Positions 15,404 through 17,526 of a stretch of 17,526 bases of DNA are shown in pieces. The notes beneath the pieces are model-generated. The model was not told where the DNA came from. It searched no databases and saw nothing but the letters and a program-made list of their open reading frames with translations. The position numbers and the translations under genes were made by a program. Position 1 is the stretch's first letter. Each line of letters begins with the position of its first letter. The DNA comes from Bacteroidales bacterium UBA5266 (GTDB lineage: Bacteria; Bacteroidota; Bacteroidia; Bacteroidales; WCHB1-69), in contig DHTG01000057.1 in assembly GCA_002411545.1 (NCBI GenBank), positions 1 through 17,526 of the forward strand, read 5' to 3'.

Positions 15404-16396
15404 TTATTCATGTACCAACAGATTACAGCCTCTTACATCGCTATGATCCATTCTACCGAGTACTTCAAACGAGTGGTCGACATATAATTTTCCGATATCG
15501 GAGGTGGCAATAAAGGAACAGGAATAAAGGTTAGCAAGGTCTATTACATTGATAGCTCCGTTTTTTCCGTAAGTTGAAAGTATGTGTAAAGGATTATAGA
15601 TATCCCTAATACGAATTTGCATCCAAGGTGGACAATAAAAACGCGCATGACCGCATGTGTAGGCTTGAGAGAGCAATTCAGTCATCCCATATTCGGAATA
15701 AATGGCTTGTATACCAAACCCTTCTTTCAACCGTTGATGCAAAGCTTCGCGGAGTAATTCTTCTCTACGTCCTTTCATTCCTCCTGTTTCAAAAACGATT
15801 AAATCAGGTAAATGTAAGCAATGCTTCTCGACCATATCCAACAAGGCATAGCTCACACCCCAAAGAATGGTTTTGTGCTTTTCGGCGGCTAAGCTTTGTA
15901 AATTATCGACTAACTCACCGGTATGATGTAAATAAAACTTGGAAAAAGGATGTTTACTTAATTGCATCAGTCGTTGCATCATATACAAAAGAGAGGAATT
16001 TCCTCTTTCCATATAGGAAGGCAAAAGCGATAGAATGGCGAAGTCTTCGGGATTGCCCACAAAGAGCCGGAAAGCGCGTAAAAAACTCTCTTCGTAGAGG
16101 CCAAGGTCGACCACATAATGACGAGAGGTGGGCATAGTGCTCGTGCCACTACTAACGAAAACCACTTCTTCTTGTTTTAAACTGCTGACAACTCGATGGG
16201 TTTTAAAAAACTCAATGGGTAGAAATGGGATTTGCTCTATGCTTTTCACGCTATCAATATCATGTAGAAAAGCATCTACGTATTGACGATAAATGTCGCA
16301 ATGGGCATATTGAAAGCGAAATACCTTAATGGTTGTTTGCCGAAAGGTTTCCGGAGTGGAAATCGTAAATATGTGCAATGGATTTAGGGTTTCCAT
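15404..16396 (-). CDS. LuxE-type acyl-protein synthetase-like protein
   Basis: The 330-residue protein resembles the LuxE family, relatives of AMP-forming acyl-CoA/PaaK ligases that transfer acyl groups. Visible blocks are IEQIPFLPIEFFKTHRVV at about 54-71, the phosphate-binding-like FVSSGTSTMPTSRHYV at about 80-95, ILSLLPSYMERGNSSLLYM at about 123-141, FETGGMKGRREEL and IYSEYGMTELLSQAY. The YGMTE motif is the adenylate-binding block of the superfamily. Family proteins are common in Bacteroidota, where the substrate is not established. The frame extends to 16459, but the ATG at 16396 (METLNPLHIF) fits the family start and reduces the overlap with the upstream gene to 13 bases. That overlap implies translational coupling with the BatA-type membrane protein. 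Confidence 0.82.
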   Translation of the reverse strand: METLNPLHIFTISTPETFRQTTIKVFRFQYAHCDIYRQYVDAFLHDIDSVKSIEQIPFLPIEFFKTHRVVSSLKQEEVVFVSSGTSTMPTSRHYVVDLGLYEESFLRAFRLFVGNPEDFAILSLLPSYMERGNSSLLYMMQRLMQLSKHPFSKFYLHHTGELVDNLQSLAAEKHKTILWGVSYALLDMVEKHCLHLPDLIVFETGGMKGRREELLREALHQRLKEGFGIQAIYSEYGMTELLSQAYTCGHARFYCPPWMQIRIRDIYNPLHILSTYGKNGAINVIDLANLYSCSFIATSDIGKLYVDHSFEVLGRMDHSDVRGCNLLVHE

Positions 16397-17526
16397 AGTC
16401 TCAGCAGTATTATTTCGGCTAACAGAAACAACAGGGCGAGTAGAATGCAAAATGACCAAAGAGGCATACCTGCTGCTTGAATCTCGTTTACAATGGCTTG
16501 CGTTGATTTGTTTTGAAAATTCAACAGTCGATAATTATTGTAGCCATAGGTTTCGATTTGATTTTCCAATTCTTTTTTATCAAAACATTGCATATCCGAT
16601 TCTTTACGGTTGTAATTAAACGACAATCCATATAAAACTTCATCCTCGTGTTTCACCACATAATGCCCTGCTTCTTTGATTTGATCATGTACAAACACAC
16701 TCAAGAGGCTCAGTTGGGGTCTGATTTCGGGAATAAACGAAAACTTGCCGTTCTCCTGAGCAATTTCCAATACATTATCGCCTTTTATTTCGATGTTGGG
16801 TAATACGATGCGTTGATTTTCGCCTATCACATAATAAGGCTCTTGTTGTTTGGCAGACAAAATAGCCATGTTGTACAGGCTTGGCACAAACAATGCATGT
16901 TTTTGAAATTCACTATAATTATCATCCAAAGGAACACTTAAGAGATATACTTTCCCCCGGTCTATAGATTGAACACTTAAAAACTCTTGTTCGTTTTCCA
17001 ATACCAATAAACTTTCTTTTTGGGGATGTATGGCTTTTTGCACGCGGTAATAGCGAAATACAGATGGGAAGTGCATGTTTTCATGCTGTTTTTCGAAAAT
17101 ATTTTTATATAGATTGTGTTCCACATTAATGGATGCGATGCGGGTGGATTGGGTGTCTAATGCTTCATAATTAGGCAGTTGCAGTTTACGATTAAACAGA
17201 TTACTCATTACCAACGCCTTATCGACCGAAGGGATAAATAGCACATTGCCTCCTTCGCGCACATAATTTTCCATGGCTTGCATAAAACCGGAACTTTGTT
17301 CTTTGATTTGATCAAGGACAATCAAATCTTGATATTTTAGTTGGGCATAGTCGATGTTTCTATCGCTTACAGCCTGATATTGTATGGTCGAATCTTCAGC
17401 AAATAAAGCATTCAGATAAGGACTCTCCTTTTCACCGTATACATCCAAAATGCGATAATAAGGACGCAGATAGAATGAAACATAGAGTTTATCGTCGAAA
17501 GAAATCGGATAATCGGCAATTTCTAT
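16384..17526 (-). CDS. BatA-domain-type membrane protein, 5' end beyond window
   Basis: The frame is open from the stop at 16384-16386 to the window edge, so the N-terminal part is missing. An in-frame TTG at 17448 is not the start, because the upstream codons keep the family pattern (IADYPISFDDKLYVSF). The 380 visible residues form an extracytoplasmic part with a glutamine-amidotransferase-like or Rossmann-like stretch (YQDLIVLDQI, YVREGGNVLFIP), then SIDRGKVYLLSVPLDDNYSEF, and a single C-terminal membrane helix ending LLRLWKP. This is the layout of Bacteroidota proteins that begin with a BatA double-helix domain and lack catalytic residues. The BatA domain itself would lie outside the window, so the name rests on the C-terminal half. 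The gene overlaps the LuxE-type gene by 13 bases. Confidence 0.72.
   Translation of the reverse strand: MEIADYPISFDDKLYVSFYLRPYYRILDVYGEKESPYLNALFAEDSTIQYQAVSDRNIDYAQLKYQDLIVLDQIKEQSSGFMQAMENYVREGGNVLFIPSVDKALVMSNLFNRKLQLPNYEALDTQSTRIASINVEHNLYKNIFEKQHENMHFPSVFRYYRVQKAIHPQKESLLVLENEQEFLSVQSIDRGKVYLLSVPLDDNYSEFQKHALFVPSLYNMAILSAKQQEPYYVIGENQRIVLPNIEIKGDNVLEIAQENGKFSFIPEIRPQLSLLSVFVHDQIKEAGHYVVKHEDEVLYGLSFNYNRKESDMQCFDKKELENQIETYGYNNYRLLNFQNKSTQAIVNEIQAAGMPLWSFCILLALLFLLAEIILLRLWKP

Noticed and set aside
15389..15404. Terminator for the LuxE-type gene
   Set aside because: ATACC/GGTAT gives only a 5-bp stem, overlaps the stop codon and has no T-tract on the minus strand.
15628..16137. Plus-strand open frame of 169 codons opposite the LuxE-type gene
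   Set aside because: Its product is arginine- and cysteine-rich without a recognisable domain, while the minus strand carries the SSGTS and YGMTE motifs.

Overview
The window comes from a member of the Bacteroidota, most likely order Bacteroidales. The DNA is AT-rich. Nearly every transcription unit starts at a Bacteroidota-type -7 box (TAnnTTTG), and Shine-Dalgarno sites are absent from most genes. Two proteins end in type IX secretion (T9SS) sorting domains, and there are a TonB-dependent receptor with a CarboxypepD-regulatory-like N-terminus, a BatA-type membrane protein and lipoproteins with Bacteroidota-style lipoboxes. KdsC implies a Kdo-containing lipopolysaccharide. The species cannot be fixed from this.

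Layout. (1) 1-1070: the 3' part of a small membrane protein (+), converging on a DUF6580-type membrane protein (-). (2) 1243-3213: yraN, then sufC, then a TTG-started RsmI-like methyltransferase (+). sufC stands without sufB, sufD or sufS. (3) 3262-5469: kdsC and an oligopeptide-type solute-binding lipoprotein, 4 bases apart, in one minus-strand unit. (4) 5697-6665: a monocistronic YD-like repeat lipoprotein (+) ending in a bidirectional terminator shared with the next operon. (5) 6689-7969: infC-rpmI-rplT (-). IF3 starts on a non-AUG codon (best ATT) behind a strong ribosome-binding site, and a structured element lies between rpmI and rplT. (6) 8056-9741: glnS (-). (7) 9931-15142: a cell-surface cassette (+) of a secreted PCMD-like protein with a T9SS tail, a TonB-dependent receptor, and a second secreted T9SS protein, closed by a strong terminator. 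(8) 15143-15403: a non-coding stretch with three 21-bp tandem repeats, the last carrying a consensus -7 box. (9) 15404-17526: a LuxE-type acyl-protein synthetase-like protein overlapping the end of a BatA-type membrane protein that runs off the window (-).

How it fits together. Most of the window is housekeeping: translation (infC, rpmI, rplT, glnS, the RsmI-like enzyme), Fe-S assembly (sufC) and the envelope (kdsC). The accessory part is the three-gene surface cassette at 9931-15142. It pairs an outer-membrane TonB-dependent transporter with two T9SS-exported, probably surface-anchored proteins and has no SusD. That looks like a capture-and-import module, but its ligand cannot be read from the sequence. 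No insertion sequence, CRISPR array, tRNA or rRNA was found. I did not find a clearly new defence or mobile system. The best leads are the surface cassette, the non-AUG infC start, the rpmI-rplT intergenic structure and the 21-bp repeat promoter region.
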